Positions 26,244 through 34,772 of a DNA stretch of 64,000 nt are shown piece by piece. The notes beneath the pieces are model-generated. The model was not told the origin of the DNA, made no database searches, and saw only the letters and a list, made by a program, of their open reading frames with translations. Source of the stretch: Halovenus amylolytica (GTDB lineage Archaea; Halobacteriota; Halobacteria; Halobacteriales; Haloarculaceae). The stretch's first letter is position 1. Each line of letters begins with the position of its first letter. The translations under genes were made by a program, and so were the position numbers. Location of the stretch: assembly GCA_004015825.1 (NCBI GenBank), contig SAYS01000009.1:1-64000 (forward strand), given 5' to 3'.

Positions 26244-27011
26244 TTACGCGACGCTACGGCTCTCGATGACGATTCCGGTGCCCGAGCGAACCGAGAACCC
26301 GATCGTGTCACCGACCTGTTCACCCATCCCGGCGAACCGGAGCACGTTGATCTGTCGCCGGGTCTCGTTGCCGACCTCGACCATTTCGAGTTCGATGAAG
26401 ACGTCCGCGATAGAGCGGAAGGGACCGATCGCCTCCTCGTCGAGTGTCGTCGGGTCGACGGTCAGGATGACGACCTTGCCGTCCGAAATGATATCCCGGA
26501 AAAAGGAGATAATCTCCAGTGCCGCCTGTCGCTCTTCGTTTTGCCGGACGAGGGCCTCGAATTTGGGGTCGTTCCGGAGGATCGCATCGAAGGTGTCGAT
26601 GACGATCACGTCGGAGTCCCACATCACCTCGGCCTCCATCAGTCGGCGCAGGAGTTCCCGCCGGTCGTCGTCGTCGCTGTCGTCCATCGTGAAGGTGTTC
26701 TTCGAGTCGCCGATGGCAGCGTGTAAAAAGAGAATATCCTCGTTGAGCATGTGATCGACCATGTCGTAATCCAGCGAGTTCATCTGTTCGAGGAAGCTCC
26801 CAACCGTGAGCTCCGTCGAGAGCAGCGTCACCATCGTCCCCTCATCACAGAGCCCGTAGGAGAAGCGCTGACTCATCGCCGATTTGCCGGCCCCGTACTC
26901 CCCCTCGATGAGGACGATACTGCCCGGCGGGATGCCGCCGCCCAGCTCCTTGTTCAGTCGATCCCGTTCGCCGAGTCCGATCGAGTATAGATCTCGTTTT
27001 GCAATGCTCAT
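26244..27011 (-). CDS. arlH: Archaellum KaiC-like ATPase ArlH
   Basis: A 255-residue KaiC/RecA-fold protein that binds ATP and docks on ArlI at the cytoplasmic ring. Walker [12 protein letters not shown] near residue 37; Walker [13 protein letters not shown] near 134. The C-terminal part ([36 protein letters not shown]) matches ArlH. Its start overlaps the arlCE2 stop (ATGA). Confidence 0.95.
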   Translation of the reverse strand: MSIAKRDLYSIGLGERDRLNKELGGGIPPGSIVLIEGEYGAGKSAMSQRFSYGLCDEGTMVTLLSTELTVGSFLEQMNSLDYDMVDHMLNEDILFLHAAIGDSKNTFTMDDSDDDDRRELLRRLMEAEVMWDSDVIVIDTFDAILRNDPKFEALVRQNEERQAALEIISFFRDIISDGKVVILTVDPTTLDEEAIGPFRSIADVFIELEMVEVGNETRRQINVLRFAGMGEQVGDTIGFSVRSGTGIVIESRSVA

Positions 27012-28525
27012 TTGATCTCCTCTGCGTTCTCCACCGTCAGTTCGTCGACGTACTCGAGGGTCCGCAGGTGGTGTTCCACGGAGAGGGCACCGCGGTCACT
27101 GGCCTCCAGCCCGTCGAGGTAGTTGTCCAGTTCTGCTGCCGCCTCGTCGGTGAGCCAGCCGATCGTCTTGTAGTACTCCAGGGCACGGCTGGTCTCCCTG
27201 ATTCCGACCTCGGTCACGAGATACTCCAGCCACTCGACGGTGAGTAACTCTGCCCCGAATCCGTCTGGAAGCGTCTCCAGGTACGGTTTGCCGCTGCTTT
27301 TCTGGCCGTCGGTCGGCGTAATCTCGTCCAGCCTGGCCACCTCGGACGGTGGCGCTGGCTCCGGAGACGTCGTGGCGTCTGGCTGGCTCGTTTCCGGCTC
27401 TATCGTCGGCTCTGGCGTCGAGGCTACCTCCGACGCCGCCTCGGTAGTCGACTGGTCAGTGCCCGATTTCGCGGGATCGGCTTCCGCGACGAGCTGAGCT
27501 GCCTCCGCCTGCACGTCCGCCTCTGGGTCCGACTCCGCGGCTGCGTCCGACGATTCCGCCTCTGGGTCCGACTCGGGCTCTGGTTCTGGAATCGACGGTG
27601 ACTCCGGCTCGGCCGGGCCACTGTCTCTCTCCGGGTCGCTACTCTCGCTTGCAACGGCAGTGCCGCCGTCGCTCGCGACCGCTGGCGCTTCGATGGTCTC
27701 CTCGATTCCGAAACTCTCCGATTTCGTATCCGGACTCTGGAACCGTGTTCCCTCGAAGGTCCCGGTCCCGATCTCCTCGACTTCCTCTACTGTGTCCGGC
27801 TTCCCATCGGTGGATTCGGAACTGCCATCGGCGTTTACCTGGAAGGCGTCTTGCTGTGGCGTGTCGATTATCTCTTCGTCACTGTCGACGCAATGTTTCT
27901 CTCGAACCCCCACCGCCGTCCCATCAGTATCGGTGGCTGTGTTCGACTTCTCGCTGAACTCGTTGCCGGCGCTTTCCGGTTCGATAATTTCCGTCTCTTC
28001 GATCTCTGGCTCGTCGTCTGTCTCTGTCTGGGCCGGCGACTGGGACGGGCTCGGCGCTGCCTCCATTTCGGGAGCAGCCGCATTCCCGCCACCGATCGCC
28101 TTCTTGAACAGGCTCACCAGACGACTCGTGCTCTGTTCGACCGCTTCGACGCTGTTCGAGATCTGTCTGTTTTCGTTTCTGACCGTATCCACAGTCGAGG
28201 AGAGGCTGCCGACCTCGGTTTCGAGGTCGTCGAGGCGGTGTTCCAGCTCCTCGGGGTCGGCCGCGCCGTCCGACTGCTCCGGCGCGTCGGCCGACTCGTC
28301 TGTGGTCCCGGTCTGTCTCTCACTGTCTGACCCGGTCCTGGCCTGTCTGGGGTTACCAACGCCCTCCCCCTCGTCAGGCCGGGAATCGTCGTCGACAACG
28401 ACTGACTCGACGATATTGCGGATGCTCATGCCGACGAGTCCGCCCCCGAGCAACACAGCAACCGCGATCGCTGCGGCCGGTTCCTGCATGGCAATCTGCA
28501 GGCTCTGTTCGACTGCTGTGCTCAT
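27008..28525 (-). CDS. Archaellum protein ArlCE, second paralogue, with N-terminal hydrophobic helix
   Basis: A 505-residue ArlCE protein. Unlike the other two it begins with a hydrophobic segment ([16 protein letters not shown], residues 17-32) that may anchor it in the membrane, followed by [13 protein letters not shown], also found at the start of the first paralogue. The FlaC coiled coil ([18 protein letters not shown], about 92-140) and FlaDE domain ([28 protein letters not shown]) flank a very long acidic Pro/Ser/Glu linker. It overlaps arlH by four bases. Confidence 0.9.
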   Translation of the reverse strand: MSTAVEQSLQIAMQEPAAAIAVAVLLGGGLVGMSIRNIVESVVVDDDSRPDEGEGVGNPRQARTGSDSERQTGTTDESADAPEQSDGAADPEELEHRLDDLETEVGSLSSTVDTVRNENRQISNSVEAVEQSTSRLVSLFKKAIGGGNAAAPEMEAAPSPSQSPAQTETDDEPEIEETEIIEPESAGNEFSEKSNTATDTDGTAVGVREKHCVDSDEEIIDTPQQDAFQVNADGSSESTDGKPDTVEEVEEIGTGTFEGTRFQSPDTKSESFGIEETIEAPAVASDGGTAVASESSDPERDSGPAEPESPSIPEPEPESDPEAESSDAAAESDPEADVQAEAAQLVAEADPAKSGTDQSTTEAASEVASTPEPTIEPETSQPDATTSPEPAPPSEVARLDEITPTDGQKSSGKPYLETLPDGFGAELLTVEWLEYLVTEVGIRETSRALEYYKTIGWLTDEAAAELDNYLDGLEASDRGALSVEHHLRTLEYVDELTVENAEEIK

Positions 28526-28574
28526 GGTCTTGTTAGCTGTACTCCCGCTCGACTTTTGAATCTACCGGGTACGG

Positions 28575-28588
28575 TATCATATCTGATA
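28575..28588. promoter_or_regulatory. TATCA-N4-TGATA palindrome upstream of arlCE2
   Basis: TATCA-TATC-TGATA, extended to the 16-bp GTATCA-N4-TGATAC palindrome, 50 bp before the arlCE2 start and about 15-25 bp downstream of a TATA-like TTATTATAAAC (28601-28611), i.e. close to the expected transcription start. Confidence 0.6.
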
Positions 28589-28688
28589 CTTGTACGAGCT
28601 GTTTATAATAACTCGGACGACAGTCGATCCTCGGCCACCGGTGGGAACGCAAGCGGAAACGACGACGGGAAAAATTACTGCGTCGAAC

Positions 28689-29861
28689 TTACTGCGTTTC
28701 GGAGAGTTGAGCGGCGATCCGCTGTGCGCCGATAGTTGCGGACAGATCGGCACGGTCGGGTGCAACTGCGTTGATCTCGCGGCCGAGTTCCTCGCTCGCT
28801 CGCTGTTCGAACTCCTCGACGACGCCGGGGATACAGGCCATCCCGCCGGTGAGGACGATCGGCTGGTCCAGTGCGAGCTGGTAGACTTTCATGTGGTCGT
28901 TGGCCAGCTGTGAGAGGAAGTTGTTCGCAAACTCGTCGACGACCTCGTCGAGATACTCGTCGACTGCCTCCATCACCGACCATTCGATGGTGAACTCGTG
29001 GCGGCCGCCGCCGGGCTGCTGGATGATATCAGTGAAGGGCTCGAACTCCTCGAAGTCCGCGTGGGCCTCCTTGTACTCCCGTGCGGTGTTGGTGTCGATG
29101 TTGACACGGCCCTGGGTTTCCTCCTCGACGTAGTTCGCGATCGCGCGGTCGACCTCGTTGCCGGTTGTCGCACCCGTCCGGTAGGGTGAGAGCTGCTCGC
29201 CGCGGCGGTACGCCGAGGCCTCGAAGTTGGTCGACCCGAGATTCAAGGCGACGAAGATCTCTTCGACGGCTTCGAGCCCGTCTCCGATCGCCGGAATCGA
29301 GCCACAGAGTGATTCGGGGTAGCTCTCGATCAGTCGGCCACCGACCGAGCTGCTCTCGATGACGTCCCGCAGGTTCTCGACCCCTGCCGGGTTGTTGATC
29401 GTCGGCACAGCGTAGACGACGACGCTGTCTTCGGGGATATCGTGGGAGTCGATGACCGAGTTGAAAAACTGCTTCGTGAGTTCGGCCCGGTCCTCGTCTT
29501 CCGGGAGCCCCGAGCGCAGCATGTACTGCACCTTGTCCGGGTACTCCGTGGCGGCTTCCTCGCCGTAGAGGTACTTCTCCTCGCCGGTCAGTGGGTCCTG
29601 GTAACTCGCCAGACAGGTCAGCGTCTGAATCGTCCGGAGTCCCGAGCCGTGTTCGGAGGGCAGTGCGATTACTGTCCGTGTACTCCCCAGTTTGACGCCG
29701 ATCGGTGTCGCCGTTCCACTGGCGTTCGACGTCTCGTTGGCGGTCGATGTCGCGGCCTCCGCCGCTTCAGCTTCATCCGCTGTCCCCTCGCTTTCCTCTG
29801 TGGTCTCCTCTGCCTGTGTGTCCGGAATTTCTTCCGTCTCGGCATCTACCTCCTTGCTCAT
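28689..29861 (-). CDS. Actin/MreB-fold ATPase in the archaellum cluster (A)
   Basis: A 390-residue protein of the actin-Hsp70 superfamily. After a 45-residue Glu/Thr/Ala-rich acidic tail, the phosphate-1 loop is IGVKLGSTRTVIALP; the phosphate-2 loop is VALNLGSTNFEASAY and the adenosine motif PIVLTGGMACIPGVVE. NEVDRAIANYVEEE and IQQPGGGRHEF fit subdomains IIA/IB. The phosphate-1 Asp is Lys as in protein B, which it matches closely over the whole core. It lies 90 bp behind arlG. Salactin of Halobacterium and volactin of Haloferax are known haloarchaeal actin homologues; I cannot say whether A and B are their orthologues. Confidence 0.85.
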   Translation of the reverse strand: MSKEVDAETEEIPDTQAEETTEESEGTADEAEAAEAATSTANETSNASGTATPIGVKLGSTRTVIALPSEHGSGLRTIQTLTCLASYQDPLTGEEKYLYGEEAATEYPDKVQYMLRSGLPEDEDRAELTKQFFNSVIDSHDIPEDSVVVYAVPTINNPAGVENLRDVIESSSVGGRLIESYPESLCGSIPAIGDGLEAVEEIFVALNLGSTNFEASAYRRGEQLSPYRTGATTGNEVDRAIANYVEEETQGRVNIDTNTAREYKEAHADFEEFEPFTDIIQQPGGGRHEFTIEWSVMEAVDEYLDEVVDEFANNFLSQLANDHMKVYQLALDQPIVLTGGMACIPGVVEEFEQRASEELGREINAVAPDRADLSATIGAQRIAAQLSETQ

Positions 29862-29950
29862 ACGACCCGGCTTAGTTTACCCGGGAATATATATGAACCG
29901 GTATTTATAGGATTTGAGCTGTTCTCAATTGTGAAAAATTCAGTCGGCTG

Positions 29951-30418
29951 TTAGATCTCCCAGATGAACGTATCCTCTGTGCCACCAATGATAACCTTCA
30001 CCCGGTTCTCGCCGTCGGTTTCGAGTGCCCCCGAACTGTCGCTTACGTTCACCTGGGCCACGTCGTTCTGTCCCCAGACTCCGTTCTCGTTCGAGACGAC
30101 TGTGACCGAATCCGCGACGGAAAACTGCCCATTTATCAAAATATCTATATTTTCGGTGTTCGTACTCAACTCTCGTTGTCCTGTATTCTTGACGTAGAGT
30201 TCGATCGTATCGGTGCTATCTGACGTATCGACGACATCTGCACCGGCGTCGTTGATGATCGTGATATCGGATCGAATGTCGTCACTCACCGAGGGTCCTT
30301 GTTCGTCGATCGCGTTGCTGATGTCGTTGACTGTCGTCGTCAGCGCGCCGGCGACAGAGGCAGCGACGACCATCGCAGCGATGAAAATGATAAGGTGTGA
30401 GACGGAGACACTCGCCAT
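29951..30418 (-). CDS. arlG: Archaellum stator-type protein ArlG
   Basis: A 155-residue protein with one N-terminal hydrophobic helix (LIIFIAAMVVAASVAGAL, residues 9-26) and an extracellular beta-rich domain (VYVKNTGQRELSTN pattern, IGGTEDTFIW at the end). ArlG and ArlF bind the S-layer and act as stator in the pseudoperiplasm. It follows arlF by 2 bp. Confidence 0.9.
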   Translation of the reverse strand: MASVSVSHLIIFIAAMVVAASVAGALTTTVNDISNAIDEQGPSVSDDIRSDITIINDAGADVVDTSDSTDTIELYVKNTGQRELSTNTENIDILINGQFSVADSVTVVSNENGVWGQNDVAQVNVSDSSGALETDGENRVKVIIGGTEDTFIWEI

Positions 30419-30420
30419 TT

Positions 30421-30864
30421 TTAGCTCCCCTCCACGGTTGCTGTCGCAGCGACGGCGTACTCCGTAACGATCTTGATCCGGTCGGGCTGGGTATCTCTAC
30501 TGACCGTTATTTCGAGTGTCTGCTGGGGGGCCCACAGGTTCCGGTCGGTATTCCCGTCGACTGTGACCGTTGTCTGCCAGTCGCTGACGAGTTCACCGTC
30601 GATCAGCAGATCCGTGTTGTTCAGTGTCAACGTTGATGCACCTGTGTTGTTCGCGACGATGACCAGTTCGTCGGTTGTTCCGTTGTACGTTGCCGATCCG
30701 ATCTCGATGTCAGTGTTGATCGTGTCGATGTTTCGGTCGCTCTGATCGACCTGCGCGTCCCGGATCTCGCCGAACGTCCCCATCGAGGCCGAGTAAAACG
30801 CACCGAAGGAGATGAGAAAGGCGACGAAAATGAGTGCAGTTGTACCACTGACACTGAATCCCAT
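30421..30864 (-). CDS. arlF: Archaellum stator-type protein ArlF
   Basis: A 147-residue protein with an N-terminal membrane helix (TTALIFVAFLISFGAFYSA, residues 8-26) and an extracellular domain with NNTGASTLTLNNTDLLIDG, the pattern shared by ArlF/FlaF proteins. Three possible Asn-glycosylation sequons occur (NGT, NNT). It lies 10 bp behind arlCE1, so the order arlCE1-F-G forms an operon. Confidence 0.92.
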   Translation of the reverse strand: MGFSVSGTTALIFVAFLISFGAFYSASMGTFGEIRDAQVDQSDRNIDTINTDIEIGSATYNGTTDELVIVANNTGASTLTLNNTDLLIDGELVSDWQTTVTVDGNTDRNLWAPQQTLEITVSRDTQPDRIKIVTEYAVAATATVEGS

Positions 30865-30874
30865 CGCTTACACC

Positions 30875-32254
30875 TTACCGCGTGATTCCCGTGACACCGT
30901 TGAGACCCGAGACTGTCCCACCGTTGAGCTGGTTGATGAATTCGAGACTTTGCTTGTGGTGGTCGATCATGAGTGCCCCCCGTCTCGTATCCTCGAAGCC
31001 GTTGAGATAGGCTTCGAGGTCGTCGGCTGCCTCCTCGCTGATCCAGTCGACGGACTCGTAGTAGTTGAGTGCTTTGGCCGTCTCACGGACGCCGGCCTCT
31101 TCGACGAGGAATTCGAGCCACTCCACGACGATCAGATCCGCCGCGAAGCCCTCGGGAACGGTCGCGATATATGGTTTCCCGCCAGTAGAGTGTGCCGTAC
31201 TGCCGTTCTGGTGTGTCTCGACGGACTGTTCGGCCGTCTCGACTGTCGTTTCGGGAGTGGGTTCGCTCGTCTGGACCGTCTCCTCGGTCGTCGGCTCGGA
31301 TTCAGCGGCTGGCTCGTCGGTTTCGAGTGTCTCGTCGAACATCTCGTCGTCCGCGATCTCGTCACCGACATCCTCGAACTCCCCGCCGGCGTCGTCGAAC
31401 TCGCTGGCAGCGTCATCTGCGAACTCGTCGCCGTCGTCCAGTTCGTCGAACTCGCCGCCGACATCCTCGAACTCGCTGGCAGCGTCGTCCGTCTCGCCAT
31501 CCTCGTCCCAGTCTGCCTCGCCGGATTCGTACTCGTTTTTGAGGTCCTCGAAAGAGGTGCCGCCCCCACCGCTGTCCTCGGAGTCGTCGCCACCCTCGTC
31601 GGCGTCTGCATCCATCCCCATCTCGTCGCCCATGTCGGGTTCGTCGTCGACGAGGTCGTCGTCGAAGAAGCCTTCGGCGTCGGCGTCGGCGATATCCTCG
31701 TCGACGGACTCGTCCTGGCCGCCTTCCTCGTCGTCGGTGAAGAGGCCGAACGAGCCGTCCTGGGCATCCATCCCGCCGCCGCCCATCCCCATGCCGGCGT
31801 CCATTTCGTCGGCAAACGGATTCACGCCGCGGGTAACCATCTCGTAGATATCGAGCAGTTTGCGGACGTTCTCCTCGACTTCTTCGACGCTGTTGGAGAT
31901 CTGTTCGTTCTCGTTTCGAACTGTATTCACAGTCGAGGAGAGACTGCCGACCTCGTTTTCGAGTTCGTCGAGGCGGTGTTCGAGTTCGTCGACGTTACCG
32001 CCACCACCGCCGGCCATCCCGTCGTCACCACCTTCCATCTCGCCGAAACCGTCGTCGTCGAGGCCGCCGAGGTCGTCGCCACCGTCGTCGAGTCCTCCGA
32101 GACCACCGAGATCGTCTCCACCGTCGTCACCACCATCTTCGCCCATCAGTCCGCCACCACTGCCGCCGAGGCTGTCATCACCACCGGCTGTGCCGGCCGG
32201 ATCCTCGTTCTCGTCGTCGGCCATTATCGAGTCGACCATGTCGCGGATACTCAT
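30875..32254 (-). CDS. Archaellum protein ArlCE, first paralogue
   Basis: A 459-residue ArlCE protein. It starts MSIRDMVDSIMADDE, or at a GTG three codons earlier. A Gly/Asp-rich tail precedes the FlaC coiled coil (LEHRLDELENEVGSLSS region, about residues 82-130), an acidic linker (DDSEDSGGGG, SEFDDAGGEF repeats) and the FlaDE domain (GKPYIATVP, VVEWLEFLVEE, LNYYESVDWI). The coiled-coil/linker coding segment is identical to that of arlCE3. Upstream reading shows no in-frame hydrophobic helix like that of the second paralogue. Confidence 0.9.
   Translation of the reverse strand: MSIRDMVDSIMADDENEDPAGTAGGDDSLGGSGGGLMGEDGGDDGGDDLGGLGGLDDGGDDLGGLDDDGFGEMEGGDDGMAGGGGGNVDELEHRLDELENEVGSLSSTVNTVRNENEQISNSVEEVEENVRKLLDIYEMVTRGVNPFADEMDAGMGMGGGGMDAQDGSFGLFTDDEEGGQDESVDEDIADADAEGFFDDDLVDDEPDMGDEMGMDADADEGGDDSEDSGGGGTSFEDLKNEYESGEADWDEDGETDDAASEFEDVGGEFDELDDGDEFADDAASEFDDAGGEFEDVGDEIADDEMFDETLETDEPAAESEPTTEETVQTSEPTPETTVETAEQSVETHQNGSTAHSTGGKPYIATVPEGFAADLIVVEWLEFLVEEAGVRETAKALNYYESVDWISEEAADDLEAYLNGFEDTRRGALMIDHHKQSLEFINQLNGGTVSGLNGVTGITR
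31631..31992. repeat. 362-bp perfect direct repeat, copy 2 (in arlCE1)
   Basis: Same orientation and identical sequence to 24501-24862. Recombination between copies would remove arlF, arlG, both actin-like genes, arlCE2 and arlH and leave one chimeric arlCE. Confidence 0.97.
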
Positions 32255-32590
32255 CCCGACCACCCCTGTCGGTCTGCGAACCGCTGTGACGCCGCCAGCC
32301 CCGCCGGTTCGGGTTCGACCCCCCGCCTGCAGGAACCGCCGGTCATCACGCTGTTACACCTGGTCATCATACTATTACGTCCGGGTTCATGCTCTTCAAT
32401 GTATTGTTTCTGGTATCGTATCTGATAACAATCGTTTTATTTCGTATACTAGTCCGATAGATAATGTGATATACGATGAATAGAGCGTCGGACTTTTCTT
32501 CCGCGGTCGCTGGCTTGGGAGAAGCATCGGTTCGGCCGTGACCGACAGCGTGATCGGACAGTCGTCTGACGCGGACGCAACGAGAGAGCC
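32255..32590. other. Promoter region between cheD and arlCE1
   Basis: About 335 bp without a gene. The half next to cheD is GC-rich; the middle (32400-32475) is AT-rich and holds a TATA-like GAAATAAAACG (minus strand, about 32432-32442) and the TATCG-N4-TGATA palindrome. This would give the arl transcript a leader of about 150 bases. Reading frames in the leader end in a TAA and give no supported peptide. Confidence 0.5.
32414..32427. promoter_or_regulatory. TATCG-N4-TGATA palindrome upstream of arlCE1
   Basis: TATCG-TATC-TGATA, one mismatch from the arlCE2 copy, with 15 of 16 bases shared over GGTATCRTATCTGATA. It lies 160 bp before the start codon, about 5-15 bp downstream of a TATA-like box. 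Confidence 0.55.
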
Positions 32591-33112
32591 TTACAGGCGC
32601 TGGTTCTCTCTATTTGCACTTTTGACGACCAGATCACCGTTCTGTGCTTCAAGCCGGAGCGACCGGCCGTGGTCCCCGCCGACATCCTCACCGACGATCG
32701 GAATCCCGTACTCGGAGAGGGTTTCCCGTACTTCTTTGACGTTCCGGTCGCCGATGCTTGCGCCACCTTCGGAGAAATCGAGCATATCGCTGCCGCCGGC
32801 GATTTTGGCCTGCATCTGGCGGCTCCGTGCACCGAGCTGTTCCATCTCTTCGACCAACAGTTCGGTGCCCGAATCCGCGAACTTCGCCGGTTTTTCGCCA
32901 TCCATATCCTCGGCTTCCGGGAGCATGACGTGGATGAGTCCGGCGACAGCGTTGGCCTCGTCGTACAGCGCAACACCGACACAGGAGCCCAGACCGCTGG
33001 TCGTTAGCTCCGCACCGTCGGCTGTCACCTCGTACTCGGCGATACCGACCTTGATCCGTTCCGGGTCGGTCTCCTGGGTGTCCTCCGCCTGGCTCCCGTC
33101 GTAGACTTTCAT
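32591..33112 (-). CDS. cheD: Chemoreceptor glutamine deamidase CheD
   Basis: A 173-residue CheD. The catalytic Cys is in LGSCVGVALYD (near residue 42) and the His in GLIHVMLP (near 60), with a Thr/Ser partner later in the fold. CheD deamidates glutamines of chemoreceptors and is regulated by CheC. It starts 3 bp after the cheC stop, at the end of a cheY-cheC-cheD operon, and leads on to the archaellum genes. Confidence 0.94.
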   Translation of the reverse strand: MKVYDGSQAEDTQETDPERIKVGIAEYEVTADGAELTTSGLGSCVGVALYDEANAVAGLIHVMLPEAEDMDGEKPAKFADSGTELLVEEMEQLGARSRQMQAKIAGGSDMLDFSEGGASIGDRNVKEVRETLSEYGIPIVGEDVGGDHGRSLRLEAQNGDLVVKSANRENQRL

Positions 33113-33115
33113 GAG

Positions 33116-34324
33116 TTAGAAAATTGTATCTGCCTCGGTCTGGTCGGCCCGGTCGACGTCGAGCGCCTCGAGTGCCGCCCGCAGCTCCTGATCGTTCGGG
33201 AGGGCGTGGATCTCACTCTGGAACTCGACTTCGTCGGTTTTCATCTTCGAGTCGATCACGAAGGCGTGGTGCTGTTCCTGGCCGAGCTGGGCAGCCAGCG
33301 GCGAGAGTATCGACTGCCCCATATCGTGGACCACTCTCGGTGGGGTATGTTCGACTGCTTGCTGGAGCACGTTCGCCCAGCCGTCGACGAACCCGCTGGT
33401 CATGATGTTGCCAAGCTCTTCGATGGCCATCTTGTGCTGGTCGGTCAGTTCGTCGCTGTCCATCTCGACGGGCATCAGCGCCTCCGCGACGGTCACTGCC
33501 GACTGTTCGTCGAACAGGACGATCAGAAAGCCACTCGGTGCGCCGGTAAACTCGACGACAGTCCCGACGTACATCTCTTCGCCGAACTGTCTGGGTACGT
33601 CCTCGATCGGAACGAACGAGATCTGTGAGACCTCTGATTCGGTCTCGATACCAGTCATCTGCTGGACGTTTGCCGCTGCTTTCTCGGTCCCCTGTCGAGT
33701 CATCTGATTGAACACGGCCAGCTTCTCGATAGGGATCGCTTCCCCATCTCCCTCGGCATACTCACCAAGCAGCTCGGCCATCGGCTCGTACTCCGGGAGC
33801 ATGTAGATGAAGAAGGTCACGCTCTCCCCTTCCCATTCGATCTCACTCCTGAAGACGAACACCTGATCGTGTGCACCCACGTCCGGATCGTCCGGGAGGA
33901 TCGCCTCGCTATCGCCCTCGATGTAGCCCGGCGGGGTGTGGTCGATGGTCGCGCCGAGATGCTCGGCCCAGCCGTCGATGAACCCGCTCATCATGATATT
34001 GCCGATCTCCTGGACTGCTGACTGCGCCATGCTCTCGTCGTCCGAGGCACCCGGTATGAGCGCCTCGACGATCTCCGTCGTCTGTGCTTCCTCGAAGATG
34101 AGTACCGTCTCTCCGCAGAGTGCCCCCTCGAATCCGAACTGGACGCCGACAAACTGGCTGGCGCCGAGTTCCTCGCCGATATCCGCCCGGTCGATCAACG
34201 AGATTTTCGTGACGTCAACCGCTGCATCGATGCCAGTCATCTCACAGAGCGATCGCGTCGCTTCCTGTGCCCCCTCGTGGGCGAGCTGGTTGAACGTATC
34301 CAGCGATTTGACGTCTACTTTCAT
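33116..34324 (-). CDS. cheC: CheC-family protein with two CheC domains
   Basis: A 402-residue protein, about twice the length of bacterial CheC. Two CheC halves are visible: residues 1-195 with EIGNIMMSGFIDGWAE and 200-390 with ELGNIMTSGFVDGWAN. Both keep the Glu and Asn pair of the CheY-P phosphatase motif (E-x2-N). CheC removes phosphate from CheY-P and binds CheD. A tandem fusion may act as a fixed dimer. It lies 2 bp after cheY. Confidence 0.92.
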   Translation of the reverse strand: MKVDVKSLDTFNQLAHEGAQEATRSLCEMTGIDAAVDVTKISLIDRADIGEELGASQFVGVQFGFEGALCGETVLIFEEAQTTEIVEALIPGASDDESMAQSAVQEIGNIMMSGFIDGWAEHLGATIDHTPPGYIEGDSEAILPDDPDVGAHDQVFVFRSEIEWEGESVTFFIYMLPEYEPMAELLGEYAEGDGEAIPIEKLAVFNQMTRQGTEKAAANVQQMTGIETESEVSQISFVPIEDVPRQFGEEMYVGTVVEFTGAPSGFLIVLFDEQSAVTVAEALMPVEMDSDELTDQHKMAIEELGNIMTSGFVDGWANVLQQAVEHTPPRVVHDMGQSILSPLAAQLGQEQHHAFVIDSKMKTDEVEFQSEIHALPNDQELRAALEALDVDRADQTEADTIF

Positions 34325-34326
34325 CG

Positions 34327-34686
34327 CTACGAAGGCACGACGTCCTGAATCGCTTCCATCACACTCGGTTTCTGGAACGGTTTCGTGATGTACCCATCAG
34401 CACCGGCCTTGACAGCCTCTTTCATCTTCTCTTCCTGCCCGACACTCGTACACATAATCACGTTCGCGCTCGGATCCGTGTTCTTGATCTCGTCGGTCGC
34501 CTCGATCCCGTCGCGGATCGGCATCACGATATCCATCATCACCAGATCGGGCTGTTGCTCTTTGAACACCTCGACGGCTTCGACGCCGTTCTCGACCTCG
34601 CCGACGATCGTGTGATTTTCCTCCAGAATCTCCCGCAGGAGATTTCGCATGAACTCCGAGTCGTCAGCTATCAGTACTTGTGCCAT
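34327..34686 (-). CDS. cheY: Chemotaxis response regulator CheY
   Basis: A 119-residue single-domain receiver: Asp pair at the start (ADDSEFMRN), phospho-acceptor Asp in VMMDIVMP, Thr in MCTSVGQ, Lys in ITKPFQ. It would carry the signal from CheA to the archaellum through CheF-type adaptors and ArlCE. It has its own TATA-like TTTATTTATAC about 35 bp upstream. Confidence 0.95.
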   Translation of the reverse strand: MAQVLIADDSEFMRNLLREILEENHTIVGEVENGVEAVEVFKEQQPDLVMMDIVMPIRDGIEATDEIKNTDPSANVIMCTSVGQEEKMKEAVKAGADGYITKPFQKPSVMEAIQDVVPS

Positions 34687-34772
34687 ATCTGCTCATCAAA
34701 TGATACTGGAATCGTATAAATAAACCCTGCCCCACGATTATCGGTGATGATACTAGAGCCGGCGGTACAACT

